A DNA stretch of 64,000 nt from an uncultured Oscillospiraceae bacterium (lineage in GTDB: Bacteria; Bacillota; Clostridia; Oscillospirales; Oscillospiraceae), in the NCBI GenBank assembly GCA_910588135.1, contig CAJUOT010000006.1, positions 17,295-81,294 on the forward strand. Direction: 5' to 3'. Under the pieces are notes generated by a model. It searched no databases, had not been told where the DNA came from, and was given only the letters and a program-made list of their open reading frames with translations. The position numbers and the translations under genes were made by a program. Shown here one piece after another: positions 30,479 through 40,215 of this stretch (the stretch's first letter is position 1; each line of letters starts with the position of its first letter).

Positions 30479-33400
30479 TCACTCCACGGTTTTCAGGCTC
30501 TCCACCATGTCCACCTTTTTCAGCTTGAAGTGGGCCGCGATGTTCACCGCCACGGAGAACACCACCGTCAGCGCCGCCGCCAGCACATAGGCGTAGGGGG
30601 GCGCGGTGCGGCCGAACATCACCAGCTCCACCTCCACCGTCAGCACCATCCAGGCGTGGAGGAAGCGGCCCATCACCAGCCCCAGGACGATGCCAAACAG
30701 CGTCAGGAACACGTTTTCCCGGTAGACGTAGGCGGTGACCTCCCGGTCGAAGAAGCCCAGCACCTTCAGGGTGGCCAGCTCCCGGGTGCGCTCGGTGATA
30801 TTGATGTTGGTCAGGTTGTAGAGCACCACAAAGGCCAGGGCCGCCGCCGCCAAAATGATGATGACCACGGCGTAGTCAATGGCCTCCATACTGTCGGTGA
30901 AGTTGTCCCGCAGGGTGGCGATATAGGAATAGGAGTCCACCCCGTCCATGGCCATCAGCTGGTTGGACACGGTGTCGGACTCCGCCTCCCCCGCCCCGCC
31001 GGCATAGCGCAGGAGCACGGTGTTCCGCTCCGGGGCCCCGCCGAACAGCGCCCGGTAGCAGGGCTCGGACAGGTATACGTAGTGGGCCACATAGTTCTCC
31101 GCGATGTCGGCCACCCGGACCTCCACCCGTCTCCCGTCGTCGTCCAGGGTGATGGCGTCCCCCACGGACACCTCCAGCAGCTCGGACAGCTTTTCCGTGA
31201 TGACCACCCCGTCGTCCGGCAGCAGTACCGGCTCATTGCCGGTGCGGCGGCCCAGACGGATGAACTGGTTGAAACGCTCCAGATCGTCCACGGCAAACAG
31301 GCTGACGCTCTGGGCGGGCCCGGCCCCGGACGCGTCCAGCATGGTCTGGCTGGTGGGCAGGTAGTCCTCAATCCAGGGGCTGTCCGTAAGGTAGTCCTCC
31401 ACCTCCGCCACCTCATACGCCCTGGCGTGCTTGTCCAGGCCCAGCTCCGCGTCATAGAGAAACACGTGGTCAAACTGCTGGTCCAGGATGGAGAAGATGG
31501 ACTCGTGGAGGCCGAAGCCGGTGACGATCAGGGCGGTGCAGCCGCCGATGCCGATCACCGTCATCCAGAACCGGCGCTGGTAGCGGAACAGGTTGCGCAT
31601 GGTCACCTTCCAGGTGAAGGTCAGCCGCTTCCACACAAAGCCCACCCGCTCCAGCAGCACCCGCCGCCCCGCCTTGGGCGCCCGGGGCCGCATGAGGTTG
31701 GCCGGGGTGGCGATGAGGGTGGACAGGCAGGCCCACAGCGCCGCCCCGGTGGTGCAGGCCGCCGCGGCCAGCACCGCCCCGATGTACAGCCCCACCTGGG
31801 GCTTGAACTCCAGGGCGGGGATGGCATACATGATGTTGAACGCGTTGGCGATCACCGCCGGGATCAGGGTGCAGCCCAGCAGCAGGCCCAGGACCCCGCC
31901 GATCAGGCTGGCCGAAAAGGCGTAGCCGATGTACTTCCGGGAGATAGCCAGCCGGGAAAAGCCCATGGCCTTCAGCGAGCCGATCTGGGTGCGCTGCTCC
32001 TCCACCATGCGGGTCATGGTGGTCAGGCAGGCCAGCGCCGCCACCAGGAAGAAGATCACGGGGAACACGTTGGCCAGATTGCTCACCCGGTCCGAGTCCT
32101 GGGAATAGCCCACGATGCCCGCGTTGGTAAACCGGCTGAGGACGTACCACTCGCACTCCTCCACGTCGTCCAGCTCGTCCTGGGCGTCGTCCAACTTGCG
32201 CTGGGCGTCGGCGATCTCCTCGTCCGCCTCCTTTTTCCCGTCCTCGTACTCCTTGAGGCCGTCGGCGTATTCCGTTTCGCCGTCGTTGAGCTCCTGGAGC
32301 GCGTCGGCCAGCTCCTGCCGCCCCTCCCGGCGGGCGCGGCGCAGGTCTGACACACCCTTGTTGTACTCCGCCCAGCCGTCGGCCAGGTCGATCTCCCCCT
32401 GGTCCAGGTCGGCTTTCGCGTCGGCCAGCTCCCGCTCCGCGTCCTCCAGCTCGGCTTTCGCGTCGGCCAGCTCTTTTTTGGCGTCCGCCAGCTCCGCCGC
32501 GCCCTCGTCCAGCTCCGCCTTGGCGTCGGCCAGTTCACCCTGGGCCCCGTCCAGTTCCTCCCTGGCTCTGTCCAGCTCGGCCTTGGCCTCGTTCAGCTCC
32601 CGCTTTCCGGCGGACAGCTCCGCCTTGGCCCCATCCAACTGGGCCTTGGCCTGGGCCAGCTGGGCCTTGGCGGTCTCCAGCTTTTCCTGCCCCTCCTGCG
32701 CCGCCGCCATCAGCTTCGCCTTAGCGGCGTCAAACTGCTCCTGGCTGATTGCCCCCTGGGCAAGCTGCTCCTGCAATGCCGCCAATGCCGCCTGGAGCTG
32801 CGCCGCCCCCTCGGCCTCCTGGCGCTCCAGCTGGGCCTTACCTTCGTTATACTGCCTCAGCCCCTCGCTGTACTGCCTCTGGCCGGCTTGGTAGTCGGAC
32901 AGTCCGCTCTGGTACTGCCGCAGCCCGTCCTCATATTCCGCTTTGCCGTCCTCGTATTCCCTGAGGCCGTCCTCATACTTCGCTTTGCCGTCCTCATACT
33001 CGGCCAGCCCGTCCTGGTACTCCGCCCAGCCGTCCTCGTATTTTTTCAGGCCGTCCTGGTACTCGGCCAGCCCGTCCTCGTACTTCCGCCGCCCGTCGGC
33101 CAGATCGTCCTCTCCCTGACGCAAATCGGCCAGGGCGTCGTCCAGCTTGTTCTGGGCGTCCCGGGTCTCCCGTTCCAGGGTCTTCTCTCCGTCGCGGTAC
33201 TCCTCCCAGCCCTCGTCCAGCTCCCGCCGTCCGTCCTGGAGCTCCTGCCAGGCATCGGCCAGCTCCTTGTCCGCGTCCGCCTTGGCGTCCTCAAACTCCC
33301 GCCGGGCGTCGTCCAGCTCGGCCTGGGCGTCCCCCACCAGGGTGTCATAGCGCAGCTGGGCGCGCTGGTCCGCCAGGGGGTCCAGGCTGTCCACCAGGGC

Positions 33401-34099
33401 GTCGATTTTGTCCTCATACTCGTCCCCATAGGTGTCCAGCGCCGCCAGCCCCTCCCCGGTGAAGTAGGCGCAGGTGTAGTGCTCAAAGGTGAAATTCTCC
33501 CCCGGCACGTAGACGAAAGCGTCCACTGAGCCGCTGCCCAGGGAGGACGTGCCCCGGTCCAGCCCCACGTACAGCGGGGAGTCCGCCACCCCCACAATGG
33601 TATAGGCGGTGTTCTCCAGCTCGCCCTCGCGGTCCTCGGGCAGGGACAGCTCCAGCCGGTCTCCCACCGCAAGGCCCAGCTTCACCAGCAGCAGGCTCTC
33701 GGTGACACACTCGTCCGCGGCCTGGGGCAGGCGGCCCTCCTTCACCTCCAGCAGGTTGAGCCGCTCCGGCAGGGATCGCACGTTGACGATGCGGTCGGTG
33801 GCCACGGCGTCCAGGTCCCGGCAACCCTCCACCTCCTCTATGCCCGCCGCCACGGCCAGGGCGTCCAGATCCCCGTCCGTCAGGCCCAGGGTGGACAGCA
33901 CATAGCCGTCCATCAGGCGGGTGCGGTCGTAGTAGTTGTCGGCGGTGTACTGCATATCCGGCGCGGCGGTGCGCAGACCGGACAAGAAGGCCACCGCCAG
34001 CGCCGCCAGCACCAGAATGGACACATACCGGTTGAAGGTGTTCCGGACCTCCCGGAGCGCGTCGGTGGCGAGGCGGTTTTTTCGCTTTGCCGTTACCAT
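30479..34099 (-). CDS. ABC exporter permease, FtsX/MacB-like, with giant coiled-coil insert
   Basis: A 1206-residue permease. One helix at about 25-45 is followed by a periplasm-like extracellular region. Residues about 265-650 are a long coiled coil: first about twelve seven-residue YxDG units (YEDGLAEYQDGLKKYEDG style, about 330-415), then Ala/Glu/Lys/Asp heptads (ELADAKAELD style). FtsX core helices follow at about 670-800, then a second soluble domain, and the last three helices at about 1085-1195. It works with the ATPase whose gene overlaps its start by seven bases. Such MacB-type pairs export peptides or lipids or work mechanically. The coiled coil, likely long enough to reach through the wall, is unusual in length. 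Substrate unknown. Confidence 0.9.
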   Translation of the reverse strand: MVTAKRKNRLATDALREVRNTFNRYVSILVLAALAVAFLSGLRTAAPDMQYTADNYYDRTRLMDGYVLSTLGLTDGDLDALAVAAGIEEVEGCRDLDAVATDRIVNVRSLPERLNLLEVKEGRLPQAADECVTESLLLVKLGLAVGDRLELSLPEDREGELENTAYTIVGVADSPLYVGLDRGTSSLGSGSVDAFVYVPGENFTFEHYTCAYFTGEGLAALDTYGDEYEDKIDALVDSLDPLADQRAQLRYDTLVGDAQAELDDARREFEDAKADADKELADAWQELQDGRRELDEGWEEYRDGEKTLERETRDAQNKLDDALADLRQGEDDLADGRRKYEDGLAEYQDGLKKYEDGWAEYQDGLAEYEDGKAKYEDGLREYEDGKAEYEDGLRQYQSGLSDYQAGQRQYSEGLRQYNEGKAQLERQEAEGAAQLQAALAALQEQLAQGAISQEQFDAAKAKLMAAAQEGQEKLETAKAQLAQAKAQLDGAKAELSAGKRELNEAKAELDRAREELDGAQGELADAKAELDEGAAELADAKKELADAKAELEDAERELADAKADLDQGEIDLADGWAEYNKGVSDLRRARREGRQELADALQELNDGETEYADGLKEYEDGKKEADEEIADAQRKLDDAQDELDDVEECEWYVLSRFTNAGIVGYSQDSDRVSNLANVFPVIFFLVAALACLTTMTRMVEEQRTQIGSLKAMGFSRLAISRKYIGYAFSASLIGGVLGLLLGCTLIPAVIANAFNIMYAIPALEFKPQVGLYIGAVLAAAACTTGAALWACLSTLIATPANLMRPRAPKAGRRVLLERVGFVWKRLTFTWKVTMRNLFRYQRRFWMTVIGIGGCTALIVTGFGLHESIFSILDQQFDHVFLYDAELGLDKHARAYEVAEVEDYLTDSPWIEDYLPTSQTMLDASGAGPAQSVSLFAVDDLERFNQFIRLGRRTGNEPVLLPDDGVVITEKLSELLEVSVGDAITLDDDGRRVEVRVADIAENYVAHYVYLSEPCYRALFGGAPERNTVLLRYAGGAGEAESDTVSNQLMAMDGVDSYSYIATLRDNFTDSMEAIDYAVVIIILAAAALAFVVLYNLTNINITERTRELATLKVLGFFDREVTAYVYRENVFLTLFGIVLGLVMGRFLHAWMVLTVEVELVMFGRTAPPYAYVLAAALTVVFSVAVNIAAHFKLKKVDMVESLKTVE

Positions 34100-34794
34100 T
34101 CGATCTCCTCCACCGGGGTGGGGCTGGCGTTGCGCTCCACCCCCGCCACCCTGCCGCTCTTGATGTGGATCACCTTGTCAGCCATGGGAGTGAGGGCGGT
34201 GTTGTGGGTGATGACGATAACCGTCATGCCCTCCTGGCGGCAGGTGTCCTGAAGGAGCTTCAAAATCGCCTTGCCGGTGACATAGTCCAGGGCCCCGGTG
34301 GGCTCGTCGCACAGCAGCAGCTTGGGGTTTTTGGCCAGGGCCCGGGCGATGGCCACCCGCTGCTGCTCGCCGCCGGACAGCTGGGCGGGGAAGTTGTCCA
34401 GCCGTCCCCCCAGCCCCACCCGTTCCAGCACCTCCCGGGCGTCCAGGGGGTCCCGGCAGATCTGGGCGGCCAGCTCCACGTTCTCCAGGGCGGTGAGGTT
34501 CTGCACCAGGTTGTAGAACTGGAACACGAAGCCGATGTCGTGCCGCCGGTAGGCGGTGAGCTGCTTGGCGTTGTAGCCGCTCACCACCGCGCCGTCCACG
34601 GTGATGACGCCGCCGGAACAGGCGTCCATCCCCCCCAGCATATTGAGCACGGTGGTCTTGCCCGCGCCGGAGGGGCCCACGATGACGGTGAACTCCCCCT
34701 TGTCCACGGTGAAGTCCACCCCGTCCACCGCCTTGATGGTGACCTCGCCCATTTTATACTCTTTTTTCACGTTCTCAAAGGATATGTAGCTCAT
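34093..34794 (-). CDS. ABC transporter ATP-binding protein, LolD/MacB type
   Basis: A 233-residue ATPase. Walker [10 protein letters not shown] near residue 40, Q-loop [13 protein letters not shown] near 91, signature [15 protein letters not shown] near 139, Walker [13 protein letters not shown] near 161, and the switch His in [10 protein letters not shown] near 197 are all present. The start MSYISFENV at 34794 has GGAGG in front; a second ATG 12 bases earlier is less well placed. The permease gene overlaps its 3' end by seven bases, so both products are made together. Its promoter carries a palindromic element. Confidence 0.95.
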   Translation of the reverse strand: MSYISFENVKKEYKMGEVTIKAVDGVDFTVDKGEFTVIVGPSGAGKTTVLNMLGGMDACSGGVITVDGAVVSGYNAKQLTAYRRHDIGFVFQFYNLVQNLTALENVELAAQICRDPLDAREVLERVGLGGRLDNFPAQLSGGEQQRVAIARALAKNPKLLLCDEPTGALDYVTGKAILKLLQDTCRQEGMTVIVITHNTALTPMADKVIHIKSGRVAGVERNASPTPVEEIEW

Positions 34795-34842
34795 CGCTTC
34801 CTCCATCCGCCGCAGGGGCGGTTCCCCGTTTCACTTACCTGT

Positions 34843-34884
34843 ATCTTATCCTTTCCCAATGGGAAACGCAACTGTTTCCGGAAA
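34843..34884 (-). promoter_or_regulatory. Promoter of the ABC exporter with palindromic operator
   Basis: On the minus strand TTGCGT (34871-34866) and TAAGAT (34848-34843) are 17 bp apart. The spacer contains the palindrome TTTCCCAATGGGAAA (34852-34866), and a second palindrome TTTCCGGAAA (34875-34884) lies just upstream. Placement between -35 and -10 is typical of a repressor operator. Confidence 0.7.
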
Positions 34885-34961
34885 AAGTTCAAGGTTTTTT
34901 CACAAGCTTCCGGGAATAATTGGACAGACGGAGAAACATGTCCGTCTGCGGGCAGTTGCGG

Positions 34962-34991
34962 TTGACTAACCGGGGGGCGCGGGGGTAAAAT
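34962..34991 (+). promoter_or_regulatory. Promoter of the mntP riboswitch transcript
   Basis: TTGACT (34962-34967) and TAAAAT (34986-34991) are 18 bp apart, directly ahead of the riboswitch aptamer. Confidence 0.75.
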
Positions 34992-34998
34992 ACGCGAA

Positions 34999-35138
34999 AC
35001 AGATAAGGGAGTAGTCGGCGGGACCCTGCGGGCCCCGCGGTGCAGTCAACATACTGGCGCGGTTCGCGCCTGGCTGTTCCTTCCGTGACAAGACTTATCC
35101 GCGATGGGTGCGGGTATAGTCTCTTTTTTTATTCTCCC
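34999..35138 (+). ncRNA. yybP-ykoY manganese riboswitch with terminator
   Basis: The leader contains the conserved loop GGGAGTAGTC (near 35008) and the second conserved loop CAGTCAACATACTGG (near 35043), with GC stems between and after them, as in the Mn2+-sensing yybP-ykoY aptamer. An expression platform follows: a 12-bp stem with one bulge (AGACTTATCCGC near 35092 against GCGGGTATAGTCT) and seven T residues near 35128-35134. Manganese binding should prevent the terminator and turn on mntP, the gene 39 bases downstream. The gene product supports the call. Confidence 0.9.
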
Positions 35139-35172
35139 GCATACCTTCAAACAAAAGAAGGGATGATGTATT

Positions 35173-35739
35173 ATGGGATTTGGGGAGCTGTTGGTTCTGG
35201 CCGTGGGCCTGTCCATGGACGCGTTCGCGGTGTCCATCTGCAAGGGGCTGTCCATCCGGGCGCTGATGCCCCGTCACGCCGTCATCGTGGGGCTGTGGTT
35301 CGGGGCCTTTCAGGCCCTCATGCCCCTGGCGGGCTGGCTGCTGGGGTCCTCCTTTGCCGGCATGATTGAGGCGGTGGACCACTGGATCGCCTTCGCGCTG
35401 CTGGCCCTCATCGGCGGCAACATGGTCCGGGAGGCCCTGGGCGGCGGGGAGGAGGAGTGCGACCCCTCCCTGGCCCCCCTGACCATGCTGGTGCTGGCGG
35501 TGGCCACCTCCATCGACGCCCTGGCGGTGGGGGTCACCTTCGCCTTCCTCCGGGTGGACATCCTCCCCGCTGTGGCCCTCATCGGCGTGTGCACCTTTGC
35601 CATCTCCGCCGCCGGGGTGAAGGTGGGCAACGTGTTCGGCGCGCGGTACAAATCCAAGGCCGAGCTGGCCGGCGGGGTGGTGCTGGTGCTCATCGGGCTG
35701 AAGATCCTGCTGGAGCATCTGGGGCTGCTGCCGTTCTGA
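35173..35739 (+). CDS. mntP: Manganese efflux pump MntP
   Basis: A 188-residue membrane protein with six hydrophobic segments arranged as two DUF204 repeats. Each repeat carries an acidic residue in a small-residue helix: GLSMDAFAVSICKG near 11-25 and ATSIDALAVGVTF near 111-123, which form the Mn2+ path. It exports excess manganese. The yybP-ykoY riboswitch directly upstream gives metal-dependent control. The start follows AGAAGGGATG at an acceptable distance. A terminator follows within 16 bases of the stop. Confidence 0.96.
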   Translation: MGFGELLVLAVGLSMDAFAVSICKGLSIRALMPRHAVIVGLWFGAFQALMPLAGWLLGSSFAGMIEAVDHWIAFALLALIGGNMVREALGGGEEECDPSLAPLTMLVLAVATSIDALAVGVTFAFLRVDILPAVALIGVCTFAISAAGVKVGNVFGARYKSKAELAGGVVLVLIGLKILLEHLGLLPF

Positions 35740-35754
35740 ACCTGTCCGCCGGAG

Positions 35755-35784
35755 AGGCGGCCGCCCCGTGCGGCCGCCTTTTCC
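35755..35784 (+). terminator. Terminator after mntP
   Basis: Perfect 10-bp stem AGGCGGCCGC (35755-35764) / GCGGCCGCCT (35770-35779) with loop CCCGT, then TTTT. Confidence 0.88.
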
Positions 35785-35787
35785 CTG

Positions 35788-35816
35788 TTGAAATAGCCCG
35801 GTAAATTTGATATAAT
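35788..35816 (+). promoter_or_regulatory. Promoter of recJ-relA
   Basis: TTGAAA (35788-35793) and TATAAT (35811-35816) are 17 bp apart, about 60 bases before the recJ start. Confidence 0.8.
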
Positions 35817-35876
35817 AGGTTGTTATCCTGGAAATAATCGCTCTGGACCGGGCGGCTGGGAGGGGGAGACGGCGCA

Positions 35877-37940
35877 ATGAAATACCAAAACTGGGATCTG
35901 CGTCCCGCCCCCGCGCCCGGCGTCCGGCGCTCTCTGGAAGAGGCCGGCCTGTCCCCCCTGTGCGCCCAGGTGCTGGCCGCCCGGGGATTGGACGGCCACC
36001 AGGCCGCCGCCCAGTTCCTCTCCAGCGGCCCGGAGCGCTTTCACGACCCCTTTCTCCTCACGGACATGGACAAGGCCGCGGCCCGGGTCCGGCAGGCCCT
36101 GGACCGCCATGAGGCCATCGCCGTGTACGGCGACTACGACGTGGACGGCATCACCGCCACCTGCCTGCTCACCGAGGCGCTGGTCCGGCTGGGCGGCGAG
36201 GTGGTCAGCTACATCCCCGACCGCTCGGAGGAGGGCTACGGCCTCAACACAGGGGCGGTGTCCCGGCTGGCGGAGCGGGGGGTGTCCCTCATCGTCACGG
36301 TGGACTGCGGCATCACCGCCGTGGATGAGGTGGAGTTCGCCCGCTCGCTGGGGGTGGACGTGGTGGTCACCGACCACCACCACTGCAAGGACAAGCTCCC
36401 CGCAGCCGTGGCCGTGGTGGACCCCCGCCGCCCCGGCTGCCCCTATCCCTTCCCCGAGCTGGCGGGGGTCGGGGTGGCGCTGAAGCTGGCCCAGGCCCTG
36501 GTCCCCGCCGGGGAGCGGGAGGCCGTATTCCGCCGCGCCGGCGAGCTGGCCGCCATCGGCACCGTGGCCGACGTGATGCGCCTCACCGACGAGAACCGCG
36601 CCCTGGTGCGCCAGGGGCTGGAGCTGCTGGCCCACACCCGCCGCCCCGGCCTGCGCGCCCTGCTGCGGGAGGCGGGGCTGGACCCGGGCGCCGTGCCCAC
36701 CGCCGTCACCGTCAGCTACGGCCTGGCCCCCCGGATCAACGCCGCCGGGCGGATGGAACAGGCCATGGCCGCCCTGGAGCTGCTGCTCACCCGGGACGAG
36801 GAGCGGGGGGAGGCCCTGGCCCATGCCCTGTGCCGGCTGAACCGGGAGCGTCAGGCCATCGAACAGGACATTTTTGACCAGTGCCTGTCCATGCTGGGCG
36901 AGCCCCTGGACGACCCCTGCATCGTCCTGGCCGGAGAGGGCTGGCACCAGGGGGTGGTGGGAATCGTGGCCTCCCGCCTGTCGGAGAAATATTCCCGCCC
37001 CGCTTTCATGATCTGCCTGGAAAACCGCCGCGGCAAAGGCTCGTGCCGCTCCTTCGGCGGGTTCAACCTCTTCGCCGCCCTGGAGCAGTGCGCCCCCCTG
37101 CTGGAGGGCTACGGCGGCCATGAGATGGCGGCGGGCTTCACCATCCGGGAGGAAAACATCCCCCTGCTGGCCCAGCGGCTCAACGCCCTGGTGTCCAGCT
37201 ACGCCGGGGGCGCCCCCATGGAGGCGTCCATCGACGTGGACGCGGAGGTGGAGCACTGCGCCCTGCTCACCGCCGCCCAGGTGGAGTCCCTGTCCCTCCT
37301 GGAGCCCTTCGGCCCGGGTAATCCCAAACCCGTGTTCCTGCTGCGCGGGGCCTGCGCGGCCTCCTGCTGCGACGTGGGGGGCGGGCGGCACCTGAAGATG
37401 AAGCTGCGGCGGGACGGAATGCTGATGGACGCCATCTTTTTCTCCGCCAACGCCGCCGCCTGCGGCGTGTCCCCGGGGGACCGGCTGGATGTGATTTTCA
37501 CCCCCCAGATCAATGAGTTCCGGGGCAGCCGCGCCGTGCAGCTCCAGCTGTGCGACCTGCGCCCCGCCCCCGCCCGCGCCGCGCTGGAGCAGGAGCTGTT
37601 CCAGCGGCTGCGGGAGGGGGAGTGCCTGTCCCGGTGGGAGGCGGGGCTGCTGATGCCCACCCGGCGGGACTTCGCGCGGCTGTGGCGGTTTTTGGAGCAC
37701 AACGCCGTGGGCGGCTGGATGGACGCCGGACCCGCCCTGCTCCGGCAGGCCGCCCGCCAGGCCGACGGCCGCGCCGCCTATGGCCGCACCCTGGTATGCC
37801 TCTACGTAATGGGGGACCGGGGGCTGATCCGCCTGGAGGAGAACCGGCTGCGGCTGTGCCGTCCCATGGACAAGGTGGATCTGGAGCAGGCCGAGCTGAT
37901 GCGCCGGCTGAGGGCCCTTCTGGACGGCGAGCTGATATAA
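35877..37940 (+). CDS. recJ: Single-stranded-DNA-specific exonuclease RecJ
   Basis: A 687-residue DHH-family 5'-3' exonuclease. Motifs: YGDYDVDGITAT near residue 82 (metal-binding Asp residues), TVDCGI near 142, VVTDHHHC near 163 (DHH), RINAAGRMEQ near 285, GWHQGVVGIVASRL near 356, and the DHHA1 motif GYGGHEMAAGFT near 410. An OB domain follows at about 445-560. The C-terminal extension (about 565-687) is present in clostridial versions. It acts in mismatch and recombination repair. relA begins 37 bases downstream, and RecJ followed by RelA is a conserved order in Firmicutes. Confidence 0.96.
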   Translation: MKYQNWDLRPAPAPGVRRSLEEAGLSPLCAQVLAARGLDGHQAAAQFLSSGPERFHDPFLLTDMDKAAARVRQALDRHEAIAVYGDYDVDGITATCLLTEALVRLGGEVVSYIPDRSEEGYGLNTGAVSRLAERGVSLIVTVDCGITAVDEVEFARSLGVDVVVTDHHHCKDKLPAAVAVVDPRRPGCPYPFPELAGVGVALKLAQALVPAGEREAVFRRAGELAAIGTVADVMRLTDENRALVRQGLELLAHTRRPGLRALLREAGLDPGAVPTAVTVSYGLAPRINAAGRMEQAMAALELLLTRDEERGEALAHALCRLNRERQAIEQDIFDQCLSMLGEPLDDPCIVLAGEGWHQGVVGIVASRLSEKYSRPAFMICLENRRGKGSCRSFGGFNLFAALEQCAPLLEGYGGHEMAAGFTIREENIPLLAQRLNALVSSYAGGAPMEASIDVDAEVEHCALLTAAQVESLSLLEPFGPGNPKPVFLLRGACAASCCDVGGGRHLKMKLRRDGMLMDAIFFSANAAACGVSPGDRLDVIFTPQINEFRGSRAVQLQLCDLRPAPARAALEQELFQRLREGECLSRWEAGLLMPTRRDFARLWRFLEHNAVGGWMDAGPALLRQAARQADGRAAYGRTLVCLYVMGDRGLIRLEENRLRLCRPMDKVDLEQAELMRRLRALLDGELI

Positions 37941-37977
37941 ATCCACCGGACGGGGTGTCCGGGGAGGAGGTACCACT

Positions 37978-40215
37978 ATGGATCTGGCCCATGAGAAATA
38001 CGAGGCGCTGGCACGCCACATACTGGACGCCAACCCCGGCGCGGATATAGAACGCATCCGCGCGGCCTTTGAATACGCCAACGGCCACCACGGGCCCCAG
38101 CTGCGCAAGAGCGGCGAGCCCTATATCATCCACCCCATCGCCGTGGCGGAGATCATCAATGAGCTGGAGCTGGACCAGGACTCCATCGTGGCCGCCCTGC
38201 TCCACGACTGCATTGAGGACACCGACTCCACCCACGCCGACATCGCCCGCCTCTTCGGCGCTCAGGTGGCCGACCTGGTGGAGGGGGTCACCAAGCTCAC
38301 CCGGATGCAGTACACCTCCCGGGAGGACGAGCAGATGGAGAACCTGCGCAAGATGTTCATGGCCATGGCCAAGGACGTGCGGGTCATCCTCATCAAGCTG
38401 TGCGACCGGCTCCACAATATGCGCACACTCCAGTACCAGTCCGACGTCAAGCAGAAGGAGAAGGCCCTGGAGACCATGGAGGTCTATGCCCCCATCGCCC
38501 ACCGCCTGGGAATGCAGAAGCTGAAGTGGGAGCTGGAGGATCTGGCCCTGGAATACCTGGACCCCGTGGGCTACCACGACGTGAAGGCGGAACTGGCCAA
38601 CATCACCACCCTCCACGCGGGCTTTGTGGACAATATGCAGGCCCATATTGAAAACCGTCTGGCGGAGGAGGGCGTGCGCTGCAAGGTGTACGGTCGGGTG
38701 AAGCACCTCTATTCCATCTACCGCAAGATGTACGCCCAGAACAAGACCCTCAACGAGATTTTTGACCTGTACGCCTTCCGGGTCATTGTGGACGATATCC
38801 CCGCCTGCTACAACGTGCTGGGCTGCGTCCACGATATGTTCAAGCCGGTTCTGGGCCGGTTCAAGGACTATATCGGCACCCCCAAGCCCAACGGCTACCA
38901 GTCCCTGCACACCACCGTGGTGGGCCGGGAGGGCATCCCCTTCGAGATCCAGATCCGCACCTGGGAGATGCACCAGACCGCCGAATACGGCGTGGCCGCC
39001 CACTGGAAATACAAGCAGGGCATGGCCAACGACAAATTGGGCACTGAGCGGGAGTTCGAGTGGGTGCGCCGCCTGCTGGAGAGCCAGCAGGACACCGACC
39101 CGGACGAGTTCGTCCACTCCCTCCGGGTGGATATGTTCTCCGACGAGGTGTTCGTGTTCACCCCCAACGGGGACGTGAAGAGCCTGCCCGCCGGGGCCAC
39201 CCCCATCGACTTCGCCTACTCCATCCACTCCGCCATCGGCAATTCCATGACCGGGGCCCGGGTGAACGGGCGCATCGTCACCTTTGAGACGCCGCTGAAA
39301 AACGGCGACATTGTGGAGATCATCACCTCCAAGTCCGCCCGGGGCCCCAGCCGGGACTGGATGAAGATCTGCAAGTCCAACGAGGCCCGCAACAAGATCC
39401 GCCAGTGGTTCAAGAAGGAGCGCCGGGAGGAGAACATCGCCACCGGCCGGGCCATGTTCGAGTCCGAGCTGAAGCACGCGGGGCTCACCCTGGCCGCCAT
39501 CACCGCCAGCTCCGACCTGCTGGACTGCCTGCTCAAGCGGGTGCGCTTCGGCGCCCTGGACGAGCTGTACGCCGCCATCGGCTACGGCGGGCTGTCCGCC
39601 CAGAAGGCCGCCGGCCGCATCAAGGAGGAGATGACCCGGCTGGGCCGGCTGGAGCGCCAGCGTGCGGAGGCCGAGGCCATGCAGGCCGCCGCCGCATCCG
39701 GCGAGACGGTGTTCCCCTCCACCGGCAAAACCGCCGCCGCGCCCCCCTCCCGCCACTCTGCCAGCGGCATCATCGTGGAGGGGCTGGACAACTGCATGGT
39801 GAAGTTCTCCAAATGCTGCACCCCCGTCCCCGGCGATCCTGTGGTGGGCTTCATCACCAAGGGCTACGGCGTGTCCATCCACCGCAGGGACTGCCCCAAC
39901 GCCGACCCCGCGCGGCGCAGGCCGGAGGAACAGGGCCGCTGGATCAGCGTGGCCTGGGCGGACACCGGGGACGCCACCTTCCGCACCTCCCTGGAGATTT
40001 CCGCCAAGGACCGGGACGGCCTGGCCCTGGACGTGGCCATGGCCCTGTCCGCCCAGAAGGCCAAGCTGAACAACCTGTCCGCCCGCAGCCAGCCCGACGG
40101 CTACGCCATCATCAACCTGGAGCTGGCCGTTCAGGGGCAGGGCGAGCTGTCCCGGGTCATCAACAAGCTGTCCCAGATTCCGGGGGTATTCCTGGTGAAA
40201 CGGGCGGGGGGATAG
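37978..40215 (+). CDS. relA: Bifunctional (p)ppGpp synthetase/hydrolase
   Basis: A 745-residue Rel protein of the stringent response. Hydrolase HD domain about 25-180 (HPIAVAEII, LLHDCIEDT, KLCDRLHNMRTL, all ligands present); synthetase domain about 230-350 (RVKHLYSIYRKM, GTPKPNGYQSLHTTV, EIQIRTWEMH); TGS domain about 390-450 (VFVFTPNGDVKSLPAGATPI); zinc-finger/CC region with KFSKCCTPVPGD near 605; and ACT domain about 660-745. With an intact HD it can both make and degrade the alarmone. A GGAGG site precedes the start. A foldback repeat follows the stop. Confidence 0.97.
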   Translation: MDLAHEKYEALARHILDANPGADIERIRAAFEYANGHHGPQLRKSGEPYIIHPIAVAEIINELELDQDSIVAALLHDCIEDTDSTHADIARLFGAQVADLVEGVTKLTRMQYTSREDEQMENLRKMFMAMAKDVRVILIKLCDRLHNMRTLQYQSDVKQKEKALETMEVYAPIAHRLGMQKLKWELEDLALEYLDPVGYHDVKAELANITTLHAGFVDNMQAHIENRLAEEGVRCKVYGRVKHLYSIYRKMYAQNKTLNEIFDLYAFRVIVDDIPACYNVLGCVHDMFKPVLGRFKDYIGTPKPNGYQSLHTTVVGREGIPFEIQIRTWEMHQTAEYGVAAHWKYKQGMANDKLGTEREFEWVRRLLESQQDTDPDEFVHSLRVDMFSDEVFVFTPNGDVKSLPAGATPIDFAYSIHSAIGNSMTGARVNGRIVTFETPLKNGDIVEIITSKSARGPSRDWMKICKSNEARNKIRQWFKKERREENIATGRAMFESELKHAGLTLAAITASSDLLDCLLKRVRFGALDELYAAIGYGGLSAQKAAGRIKEEMTRLGRLERQRAEAEAMQAAAASGETVFPSTGKTAAAPPSRHSASGIIVEGLDNCMVKFSKCCTPVPGDPVVGFITKGYGVSIHRRDCPNADPARRRPEEQGRWISVAWADTGDATFRTSLEISAKDRDGLALDVAMALSAQKAKLNNLSARSQPDGYAIINLELAVQGQGELSRVINKLSQIPGVFLVKRAGG

